Shown here piece by piece: positions 35,213 through 43,623 of a DNA stretch of 64,000 nucleotides. The stretch comes from Cyclobacteriaceae bacterium (GTDB lineage Bacteria; Bacteroidota; Bacteroidia; Cytophagales; Cyclobacteriaceae), in NCBI GenBank assembly GCA_019638395.1, contig JAHBTX010000003.1, positions 806,001-870,000 of the forward strand, given 5' to 3'. Position 1 is the first letter of the stretch, and each line of letters begins with the position of its first letter. The translations under genes were made by a program, and so were the position numbers. The notes beneath the pieces were generated by a model. That model made no database searches, was not told the DNA's origin, and worked only from the letters and a program-made list of their open reading frames with translations.

Positions 35213-36328
35213 TTGTCTTTCGAGAATCCGGATCAGATCATCGTTCAAGTAATAGATTTCAGTCCCATCTTTTTTTCGGGATAAAATCCCGGCATTAACC
35301 AGTTCATCCATATACTTTGTTAACGTTGTTCTTGATTTTATCTTGAGTATATCAGCTATAACCCGTGCCCGACTATAAGGTTGAGAAAACAGAGCTTCGT
35401 TTATCTCTTTATTATACCACTTGATATTTTTTTTTCCATGGGCAAGTGTGGCTTCCATTTGTATAACAATCAAATCGATAAGATTATTGGTGAGCAAAGA
35501 TGTCTTTTCAATAGCATCAAGCATGTAAAGCACCCAAGGCTTCCAGGCTTTTCGTTGGGTTACTGCGCTAAGGCCAAAGTAATATTCATCTTTGTTGAGA
35601 ATAATATATTTAGATAAGTAAAGAATGGGCTTATTTAATAAGCCTTTAGTTACAAGATAAAGTAGGTTTAGAATTCTACCGGTACGTCCGTTTCCATCTG
35701 CAAACGGATGTATTGCTTCAAATTGGTAATGAGCTACGCACATTTTAAGCAAAGGATCCATTGGATATTGGTCATCATCGTTCAGATATTGTATCAGGTT
35801 GTTCATAAGTTGTTCTAGAAATTTTTCGCCACGCGGTGGAGTATAAACTACTTCACCTGTTCTGAACTCACTTTGGCCTTGGCGGATTACTACTTGTGCT
35901 TGTGGAGGCCTTAACCCTGCATTGGTATTTTTTACCTGCCTGAATGTATTGATAATTAAGTCGAGTGTAATTGTTTTATCCAACGAAAGCTGCCGGTTCC
36001 CTTCCCACAAGGCCTCTCTATACCGCAAAACTTCTTTTGTAGCCGTATTACTTTTTTCTTCCGTTAGGGAATCAGAGATAGCTTTATACAATGCATCTTC
36101 GGTTGTAAAGATATTTTCAATCGCTGTAGATGTTTTGGCCTCTTGTAGTGCGATGGTATTTACCAACATGTATGGGTTTGGCAACCTTAATACATTGGTA
36201 TTAACCGAGGCTAATGCTCGGGATGCAACTACTAACTTCCGTAGAATTTCCAAATCGGTTTCCAATTCCGCTGCTGGCGGTAGTGTGGGAAGGTCATTAA
36301 ATGGAATATTTCTATCGAAGTTTGGCAT
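35210..36328 (-). CDS. Fic-domain protein with N-terminal inhibitory motif and C-terminal winged helix
   Basis: 372 residues from the ATG at 36328; an ORF extension to 36382 runs through the operator-like repeats and is unlikely to be translated. Fic_N/inhibitory helix: S67-x3-E71-N72, matching the (S/T)xxxE(G/N) motif of class II Fic proteins that block AMPylation. Core Fic motif at H207 (HPFADGNGRTGR), complete for catalysis. A C-terminal winged-helix domain ('KSRTTLTKYMDELVNAGILSRKKDG') suggests DNA binding. Predicted AMPylator or deAMPylator of an unknown target, possibly autoregulating through the sites upstream. No antitoxin-like partner gene is adjacent. Confidence 0.92.
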   Translation of the reverse strand: MPNFDRNIPFNDLPTLPPAAELETDLEILRKLVVASRALASVNTNVLRLPNPYMLVNTIALQEAKTSTAIENIFTTEDALYKAISDSLTEEKSNTATKEVLRYREALWEGNRQLSLDKTITLDLIINTFRQVKNTNAGLRPPQAQVVIRQGQSEFRTGEVVYTPPRGEKFLEQLMNNLIQYLNDDDQYPMDPLLKMCVAHYQFEAIHPFADGNGRTGRILNLLYLVTKGLLNKPILYLSKYIILNKDEYYFGLSAVTQRKAWKPWVLYMLDAIEKTSLLTNNLIDLIVIQMEATLAHGKKNIKWYNKEINEALFSQPYSRARVIADILKIKSRTTLTKYMDELVNAGILSRKKDGTEIYYLNDDLIRILERQ

Positions 36329-36333
36329 TGTGA

Positions 36334-36463
36334 ATGTCCATTTTTTACTATTAAAATGGACATTTGCCCAAATGTATATCAAAATATGGACACTTTTAGT
36401 CTATATGTCCAATTTTATACCGCAAAATGGACATATACTCATTTTATGTCCATTTGGTGGACA
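36334..36463. promoter_or_regulatory. Array of inverted TGTCCA/TGGACA sites upstream of fic
   Basis: Seven copies of TGTCCA/TGGACA occur in 130 bases. Two form near-perfect palindromes: ATGTCCATTTT (36334-36344) with AAAATGGACAT (36353-36363), 8-base spacer; and AAATGGACATA (36425-36435) with TATGTCCATTT (36445-36455), 9-base spacer. A weaker pair is TATGGACA (36385-36392) with ATGTCCA (36405-36411). A lone TGGACA is at 36458-36463. They fill the gap between the fic start and the GH127 stop and must contain the fic promoter. Very likely operator sites. Confidence 0.75.
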
Positions 36464-36464
36464 G

Positions 36465-38426
36465 CTACCGGTTCACCTTAATATCCTTAATGCTTCGGGG
36501 CAACCAAACCTGCATCTGGTTCTGGCCGCGGTTACACCACGCATAGTAGGGTATGGCTGTGATCTTCCTGGTTTCGGTGGTGATGGATTGGCCATCGGCA
36601 TTAATCTGCAAAGTGGGTGCGGTAAACTGAATAATGGTGATACCTTCTAATAAGTCTTCTTCATGGCGCGTGGTAAAGGTGGTTTTATCGGGTAGAATAA
36701 AATTCCAGGCTTGGCCACCATTATCTACACCTTCCACACAATAAACTAATGGGCCTCGTTGCAATGCTACACGACCATCATTCTGTTTTACTTCAGGGCG
36801 TGAGGTAAGTCGTTTTACTTCCATCGCAAAATTCAATTCAACTACATCTCCTTTTTTCCATTCGCGGGTAATGATTGCATAGCCGTTATCCATTTGATAG
36901 GATGCAGGTTTGCCATTAACCTGGATTGTAAATGCATCGGGCGATTTGTTTTCAAATACAAACAAATCACCGGGCACGGCTTCACCGCGAAGCCAACCGG
37001 GTATGCGCAGGCTTACTTTAAATTTTGATTTTGTTTTTGGATTGAATGTGAGTGTGGTTTTGCCGGCCCACGGGTAACTGGTTGTCATCGTTACTGGCAC
37101 ATCTTGCTTACCGATTTTTACCGATGTGTTGCTGCCAATAAAAAGATTTACCCACAGCCCGGCATTGGAATAACCATAAATATAATCACCAAGCGAAGCT
37201 ACCAATCGGGCAATGTTAGCGGGACAACAAGCCGTACCAAACCATTCTCTGCGGTAATGCCGGCCATCAGAAGCCAACGGATTTCCATAGAAGAACCGAT
37301 CGCCCGAAAGGGATAACCCATCACGCGCACCATTGTATAAACTACGTTCCAATACATCAATAAACTGACTGTTACCAGTTAACAAATTCATGCGTTGATT
37401 CCAGAACACCATTCCTACCGAGGCGCAGGTTTCGCAGTAAGCTTGTTCGTTTGGTAAATCGTAATCAATACTAAAGCCTTCGTTACTTCCCGATGAACCA
37501 ATGCCACCGGTTATATACATGTTGCGATGCACTACATCTTCCCAAACGGTTTTCATGGCATTCATGTAACCTTCATCGCCTGTAAGGGCAGCAACATCTG
37601 CCGCTCCCGTGTATAGATACATAGCGCGCACGGCATGGCCAGTAATTTCTTTTTGCTCGCGTACGGGCACCACATCTTGTGCATAGGCTGTGTCGCGCCA
37701 ATCCGTCCATGTATAACCTTTTGCCCGTTTATGACCACGTTCTTCCAGCAACCAATGCGCAAGCGAAAGATATTTTTTGCTTTGCGTAACATTATAAAGT
37801 TTTACCAATGCCAGTTCCAGTTCCTGATGACCCGTTACCCAATGCAATTTTCCCGGCCCAAAGCGCGCATCGAAGTGATCAGCAAATTTTATGGCAACTT
37901 CCAGCAACTTACGTTTTCCGGTAACCTGATAGTAGGCAACAGCAGCTTCAATCAAATGGCCACCGTTGTAATCTTCATGCATACTCATGTCCGTCCAACG
38001 TTCATTCATGCGGCCTAAAGAATAGTAGGTGTTGATGTAACCATCTGCTAATTGGGCAGCGGCTATTTTATCAATCCACTCGTCAGCTTTTTGTTCGAGT
38101 TTTGGATCGGGATGATTTTTAAGCGAGTAGGCAATAGCCTCCAGCGCTTTGAATACATCGGAATCATCATAGAAAATGCCTTCGTGTTTTTCGTTTTGGT
38201 TGCGGGCAACTTTTTCGAAGTTGCGGATGCGTGGCGTTTTTACTTCCGTTTGATAAATACAGGCCTGTAGGGTGGTGGTAGCAACTTTATCCAGCGTTGG
38301 TTTCCAGAACGAATCGGTAATGGTAACTTTTGAAAAGTTGACGGGCTCAAACTTACGGGTAGGAGGTTGAGCTTGGGCAGAGAACACAAACAACAAAAAG
38401 AAAGACAGGGCAGTTGGCTTAATCAT
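36465..38426 (-). CDS. Glycoside hydrolase family 127 (DUF1680), secreted
   Basis: 653 residues with signal peptide (MIKPTA...FSAQAQ). The (alpha/alpha)6 barrel region (~40-420) has 'YDDSDVFKALEAIAYSL', 'LADGYINTYYS' and 'EDYNGGHLIEAAVAYY'. The zinc-cysteine centre of GH127 beta-L-arabinofuranosidases is visible: E332 and C334 in 'CETCASVG', and C400-C401 in 'TACCPANIARL'. The C-terminal part is beta-sandwich. Such enzymes release L-arabinofuranose from plant glycans, although GH127-like members vary. No arabinose operon surrounds it; the next gene in the same direction upstream is unrelated. A 7-bp hairpin abuts the start codon. Confidence 0.92.
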   Translation of the reverse strand: MIKPTALSFFLLFVFSAQAQPPTRKFEPVNFSKVTITDSFWKPTLDKVATTTLQACIYQTEVKTPRIRNFEKVARNQNEKHEGIFYDDSDVFKALEAIAYSLKNHPDPKLEQKADEWIDKIAAAQLADGYINTYYSLGRMNERWTDMSMHEDYNGGHLIEAAVAYYQVTGKRKLLEVAIKFADHFDARFGPGKLHWVTGHQELELALVKLYNVTQSKKYLSLAHWLLEERGHKRAKGYTWTDWRDTAYAQDVVPVREQKEITGHAVRAMYLYTGAADVAALTGDEGYMNAMKTVWEDVVHRNMYITGGIGSSGSNEGFSIDYDLPNEQAYCETCASVGMVFWNQRMNLLTGNSQFIDVLERSLYNGARDGLSLSGDRFFYGNPLASDGRHYRREWFGTACCPANIARLVASLGDYIYGYSNAGLWVNLFIGSNTSVKIGKQDVPVTMTTSYPWAGKTTLTFNPKTKSKFKVSLRIPGWLRGEAVPGDLFVFENKSPDAFTIQVNGKPASYQMDNGYAIITREWKKGDVVELNFAMEVKRLTSRPEVKQNDGRVALQRGPLVYCVEGVDNGGQAWNFILPDKTTFTTRHEEDLLEGITIIQFTAPTLQINADGQSITTETRKITAIPYYAWCNRGQNQMQVWLPRSIKDIKVNR

Positions 38427-38446
38427 AGTCAGTTTATTTCTGACTA
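38426..38446. promoter_or_regulatory. Small inverted repeat at the GH127 start
   Basis: TAGTCAG (38426-38432) and CTGACTA (38440-38446), 7-base arms and 7-base spacer, directly next to the GH127 start codon. Could be a leader hairpin or an operator. Short, so tentative. Confidence 0.3.
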
Positions 38447-38561
38447 AAGATAACAGGTAAATGATGACAAGATCAATTACAGAGTTGCAGGAAGAGAACT
38501 GATTGTAAGTAAAATTTCAAAAGCCTTGTTCGCAACTTTGTGCCTTTATGATTGTTAAGCA

Positions 38562-40364
38562 TTACTCAAACCGATAACTGACCCCAAGTTTGAACCATCG
38601 GCCGGGCATGGTTACAAGGTTTGTTTCTTTGTACGAAACGTCACCAATGTTAGTCACGTCTGCAAAGGCGCCCATTGTTTTTCCTTGCCACATCAGACGG
38701 GTATCCACTAAGTGATAATCGGGCAAGTTGGCGCGATCGCAATAACGGTAGTTGATGGCGTGCGAAATAGTTTTTGAGTAGGCCAGCGTTATTCCGCCCT
38801 GGACTTGATGCTTCAGATTTTCGAAAGCGTATTTTGAAAAGCCAAGATCAGAAACTTGTTTGGCATCAATATACGTATAGCCACCGGTTAAAGAAATAAA
38901 GCGGGCTGGCTTAAAGGTGAAGTTAGCATCAATACCTTGCATGTTTACACCAATCAGGTTATCGGGCTTCCACGGATCGCTCTGCTGGGCTTTAGTCCAG
39001 TCAATGATTCGTTTTCCGTTGCGTACAAAGTAAGAAGCCTGCCCCTGAATCATTTTAACTTTAATCAACTTTAGCCCTACTTCATACGAAATGGCATACT
39101 CGGGTTGCAGATTTGGATTGCCAAGGTTGGCCGGATCGCTGTAATATAAATCGGTATAAGTAGGTACGCGATAGGTATAACCTGCATTGCCAAATGCTGC
39201 TAAGTACGGAGTTACTACAAACCCGGCATCAATACCCGGAAATAAGTTTGAGCCAAAATCGGAATAGTAATTAAGTTGAACACCGGGTGTGATGTGAATC
39301 TTGTTATTCAAAAATTCAAATCGGTGCTCTGCAAACACTGTAGCAACGGTTCGTTCGCGATTGCCCAGGTTGGTGCTGCGTAACCAAAGCTGACTTACAT
39401 CTACTCCTAATCCGGTAGTGCCAAGACTGTGGTTAACGGTGGCATTCGCTTCGTAACCAACCGTATTGTTTAAGTGAAAGTTACGATAAGCCGCAGGATT
39501 AAATCGGTTAAAAATATAGTCATCCTGGTTCCTGCGCCAGTAAACTCTGTGATTGATGTTTAGCCGTTGAGTGGGTTGAGTTTGCAGTGCAACAGCAGCT
39601 AAACTTGTTTGTATCGTTTCAAACTGATCGCGGTAAGCAGGACTGGCATAAAAACCATTAGCGCCAAACTCACGATTGGTGTAACCCGCTAATAGACTTA
39701 ACTTACCAGCAGTTGTATTTACCTGCGATTGATAAAAGAAATTATTGATTTCGTAGGCTGTGTTGTATTGATAGCCATCAGAAAAATCGCGCGCGGCCGA
39801 AAGATAGTGTTTCACTTTATCGCTGGTTTGTGCGGCACTTATTCTGAACCCACCTAAACCAAAATCGCCACCCACAGCCTGTAATTTAATAAACGACCTA
39901 TCAGGATTTTTAGTGATGATGTTGATGGCACCGGCAAATGCATTTTGTCCAAAGATGCGGGCTGCAGGGCCTTTCAATACTTCGATTCGCTCAATATTAT
40001 CGATGTCGATGGGCAGGTTGAGCGAATGATGCCCGGTTTGTGCATCGCTTATTTTTACACCGTTAATTAAAATCAAAACCTGATCGAATGTGCTGCCCCG
40101 AATACCGGCATCGGCTTGTATGCCGTTGGCCCCGCGTTGGCGAATGTCCACACCGGCAACATAATGCAGCAAATCGCTAACACTTAATGCGGGAAGTTGT
40201 TTTAATTCTGCTTCTTTCAGCACGATAATACTGGCGGCAGTTTCATCAAAGCCGGTTTGAATGCGATTGCTTTGAATAACAACATCTTGCAAAACGCGTG
40301 TGGTGTCTTGTTGTGCAAAAACTGAACTTGAAAGAGTTAGTAAAATCAGAATATAGCGGGTCAT
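38562..40364 (-). CDS. TonB-dependent receptor (BtuB/siderophore-like, non-SusC)
   Basis: 600 residues from the ATG at 40364, which begins a good signal peptide (MTRYIL...SSVFAQ); a TTG start at 40385 is less likely. The plug domain (~25-140) has 'DVVIQSNRI', 'VSDLLHYVAGVDIRQRG', 'IRGSTFDQVLILINGVKI' and 'IERIEVLKGPAARIFG'. The barrel ends 'FKLGVSYRFE' with aromatic-rich last strand. Size is that of small receptors for cobalamin or metal chelates, about half of a SusC. Ligand not determinable. I checked the short upstream gap for a cobalamin riboswitch; there is no room for one. Confidence 0.92.
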   Translation of the reverse strand: MTRYILILLTLSSSVFAQQDTTRVLQDVVIQSNRIQTGFDETAASIIVLKEAELKQLPALSVSDLLHYVAGVDIRQRGANGIQADAGIRGSTFDQVLILINGVKISDAQTGHHSLNLPIDIDNIERIEVLKGPAARIFGQNAFAGAINIITKNPDRSFIKLQAVGGDFGLGGFRISAAQTSDKVKHYLSAARDFSDGYQYNTAYEINNFFYQSQVNTTAGKLSLLAGYTNREFGANGFYASPAYRDQFETIQTSLAAVALQTQPTQRLNINHRVYWRRNQDDYIFNRFNPAAYRNFHLNNTVGYEANATVNHSLGTTGLGVDVSQLWLRSTNLGNRERTVATVFAEHRFEFLNNKIHITPGVQLNYYSDFGSNLFPGIDAGFVVTPYLAAFGNAGYTYRVPTYTDLYYSDPANLGNPNLQPEYAISYEVGLKLIKVKMIQGQASYFVRNGKRIIDWTKAQQSDPWKPDNLIGVNMQGIDANFTFKPARFISLTGGYTYIDAKQVSDLGFSKYAFENLKHQVQGGITLAYSKTISHAINYRYCDRANLPDYHLVDTRLMWQGKTMGAFADVTNIGDVSYKETNLVTMPGRWFKLGVSYRFE

Positions 40365-40467
40365 AAAGGTTGAGAAAGCGCGCAAGTTAGTGCAATCGGT
40401 TCGTAATAGTCAAACCCGATATTTATGCCAGTGGTTGGGCATCGTAAATTTGATTGTGCATCTTTAG

Positions 40468-42102
40468 ATGATGAAAACTTTACTGCGATTAATACTAACG
40501 GTTCTAACAGTGGTTGCAACCACGTTGTTTAGTAATAGTCAGACTTTTAATTCCTCTAATTTACCCATTGTAGTAATCAACACCGGTGGGGCTCCCATTT
40601 TTGATGAACCCAAAATTATGGCCGATATGGGTATAATTGATAATGGCCCCGGTAATCGAAATAACTTAACCGATGCATTCAACAATTACAATGGAAAAAT
40701 TGCTATTGAAATCCGGGGCTCATCGTCACAATCTTTTCCGAAAAAACAATATTCAATTGAGCTGCGAAATGCTGCGGGCGAAGATGTGAGTGCTCCTTTA
40801 CTGGGTATGCCGGCTGAAGAGGACTGGGTGTTGTTTGCACCTTACAACGATAAAGCACTGATGCGCGATGTGCTGGCCTATAAAATAGGGCGCGATATGG
40901 GCCGCTATGCACCCCGAACCCGCTATTGCGAATTGGTACTGAATGGTCAATATCAGGGCTTGTATTTACTCATCGAGAAAATTAAACGCGATAAAAACCG
41001 GGTTGATATTAATAAACTTGATCCCGATGAAAATACCGGCAATAACCTTACAGGTGGTTACATCATTAAAATAGATAAAGAAACCGGTAGCGGTAATGGC
41101 GGTTGGACATCGCTCTACACACCCCCTAACCGAAGCGGAACGCAAACTATCTATTACCAATACGATTATCCGAAAGCAGCTGATATTTCAACAGCACAAA
41201 AAAATTATATCAAACAGTTTATGCTTGATTTTGAAACCACATTGGTTGGCACTAGTTATAATAATCCGGTATCTGGTTATGCGCGTTATATTGATGTGGA
41301 TTCGTTTATTGATTTTTTTATTGTGAATGAAGTAGCAAAAAATGTAGATGGTTACCGGCTCAGTACTTTCCTGCACAAACAACGCGATTCAGATGGTGGT
41401 AAATTGGCAATGGGCCCGGTGTGGGATTTTAATCTTGGCTTTGGTAATGCCGACTATTGTACCACGGGCACACCCACCGGGTGGGTAACTAATTTCAATA
41501 CAATATGCCCAACCGATTACTGGTTAATTCCATTTTGGTGGGGCAAACTTTATCAGGATGGTGCTTACCGTACCAAACTGGCTGCACGCTGGGCCGAATT
41601 ACGTACCGATAAATTACAAACCACGCGCTTACATGCTTACATCGATTCGGTTTATACTGTGCTAAACACAGAAGCAGCAGCACGCAACTTTACGCGCTGG
41701 CCAGTGTTGGGGCAATATGTGTGGCCGAATTTTTATGTGGGTAATACTTTTCAGGACGAAGTAAACTGGTTGAAGAATTGGATTACCCAACGCATGAATT
41801 GGTTAGATGCCAACATGCCGCAGGTGATAACCGATGCGAGGGGCGAAGCTTCCATGCACTTTTATCCTAACCCGTTTTTAAATGAACTATACCTTGAATA
41901 CACATTAACACAACCCGGTCGGTTTGATGCGAAATGGTTTGATGCATCGGGCCGTGTGATTCATAAAATTTCAAGAACTCATCCAGCAAGTGGAACTTAT
42001 CAACTAACAATTAATACACAAGATTGGCCATCCGGGTTGTATTACTTTCTGGCGCAGCCCGGAACTGATTCGCAACTTTCTGGTAAGTACATAAGGCAGT
42101 AA
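40468..42102 (+). CDS. CotH-kinase-family secreted protein with T9SS sorting domain
   Basis: 544 residues with signal peptide (ends FSNSQT). The CotH fold is marked by 'IEIRGSSSQSFPKKQYSIEL', 'DWVLFAPYNDKALMRDVLAYKIG', 'YLLIEKIKRDKNRVDI', 'GGYIIKIDKE' and 'GPVWDFNLGFGNADYC'. CotH of Bacillus phosphorylates spore-coat proteins with an unusual kinase fold. The last ~80 residues ('MHFYPNPFLNELYLEY', 'SGLYYFLAQPG') are a type A T9SS sorting domain. Thus a surface or secreted protein kinase-like enzyme; its target is unknown. Divergent from the TonB receptor. Confidence 0.87.
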   Translation: MMKTLLRLILTVLTVVATTLFSNSQTFNSSNLPIVVINTGGAPIFDEPKIMADMGIIDNGPGNRNNLTDAFNNYNGKIAIEIRGSSSQSFPKKQYSIELRNAAGEDVSAPLLGMPAEEDWVLFAPYNDKALMRDVLAYKIGRDMGRYAPRTRYCELVLNGQYQGLYLLIEKIKRDKNRVDINKLDPDENTGNNLTGGYIIKIDKETGSGNGGWTSLYTPPNRSGTQTIYYQYDYPKAADISTAQKNYIKQFMLDFETTLVGTSYNNPVSGYARYIDVDSFIDFFIVNEVAKNVDGYRLSTFLHKQRDSDGGKLAMGPVWDFNLGFGNADYCTTGTPTGWVTNFNTICPTDYWLIPFWWGKLYQDGAYRTKLAARWAELRTDKLQTTRLHAYIDSVYTVLNTEAAARNFTRWPVLGQYVWPNFYVGNTFQDEVNWLKNWITQRMNWLDANMPQVITDARGEASMHFYPNPFLNELYLEYTLTQPGRFDAKWFDASGRVIHKISRTHPASGTYQLTINTQDWPSGLYYFLAQPGTDSQLSGKYIRQ

Positions 42103-42190
42103 CCACTACTAATACCCGGCTGACATTCGCACCAGGTGTGCTATGATAATTCAATTATTGTGAGCAATTTAAGCAGCTTAATTTTTTTTC

Positions 42191-43519
42191 ATGACAAACT
42201 TCAATCGCAGAGATTTTATAAAGCGGGGTGCCCTGGCAACCGCTGGTGTTTTTTTGTATTCGCCCTGGCTGGCGCATGGCCGCTCGTTAGCCGATAAGGT
42301 AGTAATAGGCGTAGTGGGTACGAACAGCCGGGGTCATTACCTGGCGCGGTTGTTTGCACAAATGCCTGAAGTGGAGGTTGGTTTTATCTGCGATGTGGAT
42401 GCTAACGTTCTTGAACGTACCGTAGCCGATATTGAAAAGCTTACAGGAAAAAGACCCAAAGCATTTACCGATGTGCGCAAGCTGCTCGAAGAAAAAAATC
42501 TTGATGCTATTGCCATTGCTACGCCCGATCACTGGCATGCACCGGCCACGCTAATGGCGCTAAAAGCAGGCAAGCATGTGTATGTTGAAAAACCTTGTTC
42601 GCATAATCCTGCTGAAGGTGAAATATTAATAACTGCAGCGGCTAAGTATAATAAAATCGTGCAGATGGGAAACCAGCGCAGGTCTTTCCCCAACATCATT
42701 CAGGCCATGCATGAATTGCAAAATGGTGTAATTGGCAGAGTTTATTTTGCTAAAGGTTGGTATGCCAACGCCCGCAAATCAATAGGCACAGGAAAAGTTG
42801 TTCCCATACCTGCACACCTCAATTACGAATTGTGGCAGGGACCAGCTCCGCGCAGGCCCTATAAAGATAACCTGATTCATTATAATTGGCACTGGTTCTG
42901 GAACTGGGGCACAGGCGAAGCATTGAACAATGGTACCCACGAGTTGGATGTAATGCGGTGGGGGCTTGGTGTGGATTATCCAACAAAAGTGGTATCAGCC
43001 GGTGGCCGCTATGCATTTGCCGATGATTGGGAAACGCCCGATACACAAACAATCACCTACGAGTTTGCCAACAAAACCTCTATACTGTGGGAAGGCCGAA
43101 GTTGTAATGATTATGATGAATTTAAGAGCGGGCGCGGAGTTGTTTTTTATGGTGAAAAGGGAACAATGGTTATACCCGGTGGCGATGACTACAAAATTTA
43201 CCAACTGGGTGGTAAACTGGTTAAAGAAGTGAAAACAGAAATTCAGCAAGTGGATGCAACCAATACCATGGGCATGGGCGAAAAGTTAGATAGCCTGCAT
43301 TTAAAAAACTTCATTGAAGCGGTGCAAGGAAAAGCCAACCATACATCACCGATTCACGAAGGCCATAAATCGACTTTACTGCCGCAATTGGGCAACATTG
43401 CTTGGCGAACCGGGCAAACATTACATTGCGATGCCACAACCGGTCGTATTCTAAATAATAAAGCTGCTAACAAATTGTGGAGTCGCGAGTATGAAAAAGG
43501 TTGGGAAATGAAATTATAA
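42191..43519 (+). CDS. Tat-exported Gfo/Idh/MocA-family oxidoreductase
   Basis: 442 residues. Twin-arginine signal 'NRRDFIKRGALATAG' at residues 4-18, so it is exported folded with its NAD(P). Rossmann fold 'KVVIGVVGTNSRGHYLARLF', 'AIATPDHWHAPATLMALKAGKHVYVEKPCSH' (EKP motif), then C-terminal alpha/beta domain ('GTGEALNNGTHELDVMRWGLG'). Similar Tat-exported GFO_IDH_MocA enzymes oxidise sugars at C3. Followed by DUF1080 and another GFO_IDH gene, which supports a 3-keto-glycoside role. The substrate itself is inference. Confidence 0.9.
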   Translation: MTNFNRRDFIKRGALATAGVFLYSPWLAHGRSLADKVVIGVVGTNSRGHYLARLFAQMPEVEVGFICDVDANVLERTVADIEKLTGKRPKAFTDVRKLLEEKNLDAIAIATPDHWHAPATLMALKAGKHVYVEKPCSHNPAEGEILITAAAKYNKIVQMGNQRRSFPNIIQAMHELQNGVIGRVYFAKGWYANARKSIGTGKVVPIPAHLNYELWQGPAPRRPYKDNLIHYNWHWFWNWGTGEALNNGTHELDVMRWGLGVDYPTKVVSAGGRYAFADDWETPDTQTITYEFANKTSILWEGRSCNDYDEFKSGRGVVFYGEKGTMVIPGGDDYKIYQLGGKLVKEVKTEIQQVDATNTMGMGEKLDSLHLKNFIEAVQGKANHTSPIHEGHKSTLLPQLGNIAWRTGQTLHCDATTGRILNNKAANKLWSREYEKGWEMKL

Positions 43520-43530
43520 TCTTGCACCAC

Positions 43531-43564
43531 AGGCGTCAAGACCGCTCCAAGCGGTCAGACGCCT
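43531..43564. repeat. Strong GC-rich hairpin between oxidoreductase and DUF1080 genes
   Basis: AGGCGTC (43531-43537) pairs with GACGCCT (43558-43564) and GACCGC (43540-43545) with GCGGTC (43551-43556), 13 bp in all with small bulges and a 5-base loop. No T run follows in either direction, so it is not a normal terminator. It may be a dispersed palindromic repeat (REP-like) or an RNA-stability element. Confidence 0.6.
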
Positions 43565-43623
43565 TAAATGCTCAATCGTCATTCTAAAATCGAAAATCGA
43601 AAATAGTTATGTGGAGACTTTCA

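Noticed and set aside
35922-36650. 242-codon plus-strand frame across the Fic N-terminus, the palindrome array and the GH127 3' end
   Set aside because: It is antisense to two well-supported genes, has no domain, and covers the intergenic operator region. A shadow frame.
40386-40467. Cobalamin riboswitch before the TonB receptor
   Set aside because: Only about 100 bases separate the divergent genes and no B12-box-like sequence or multi-stem fold is visible.
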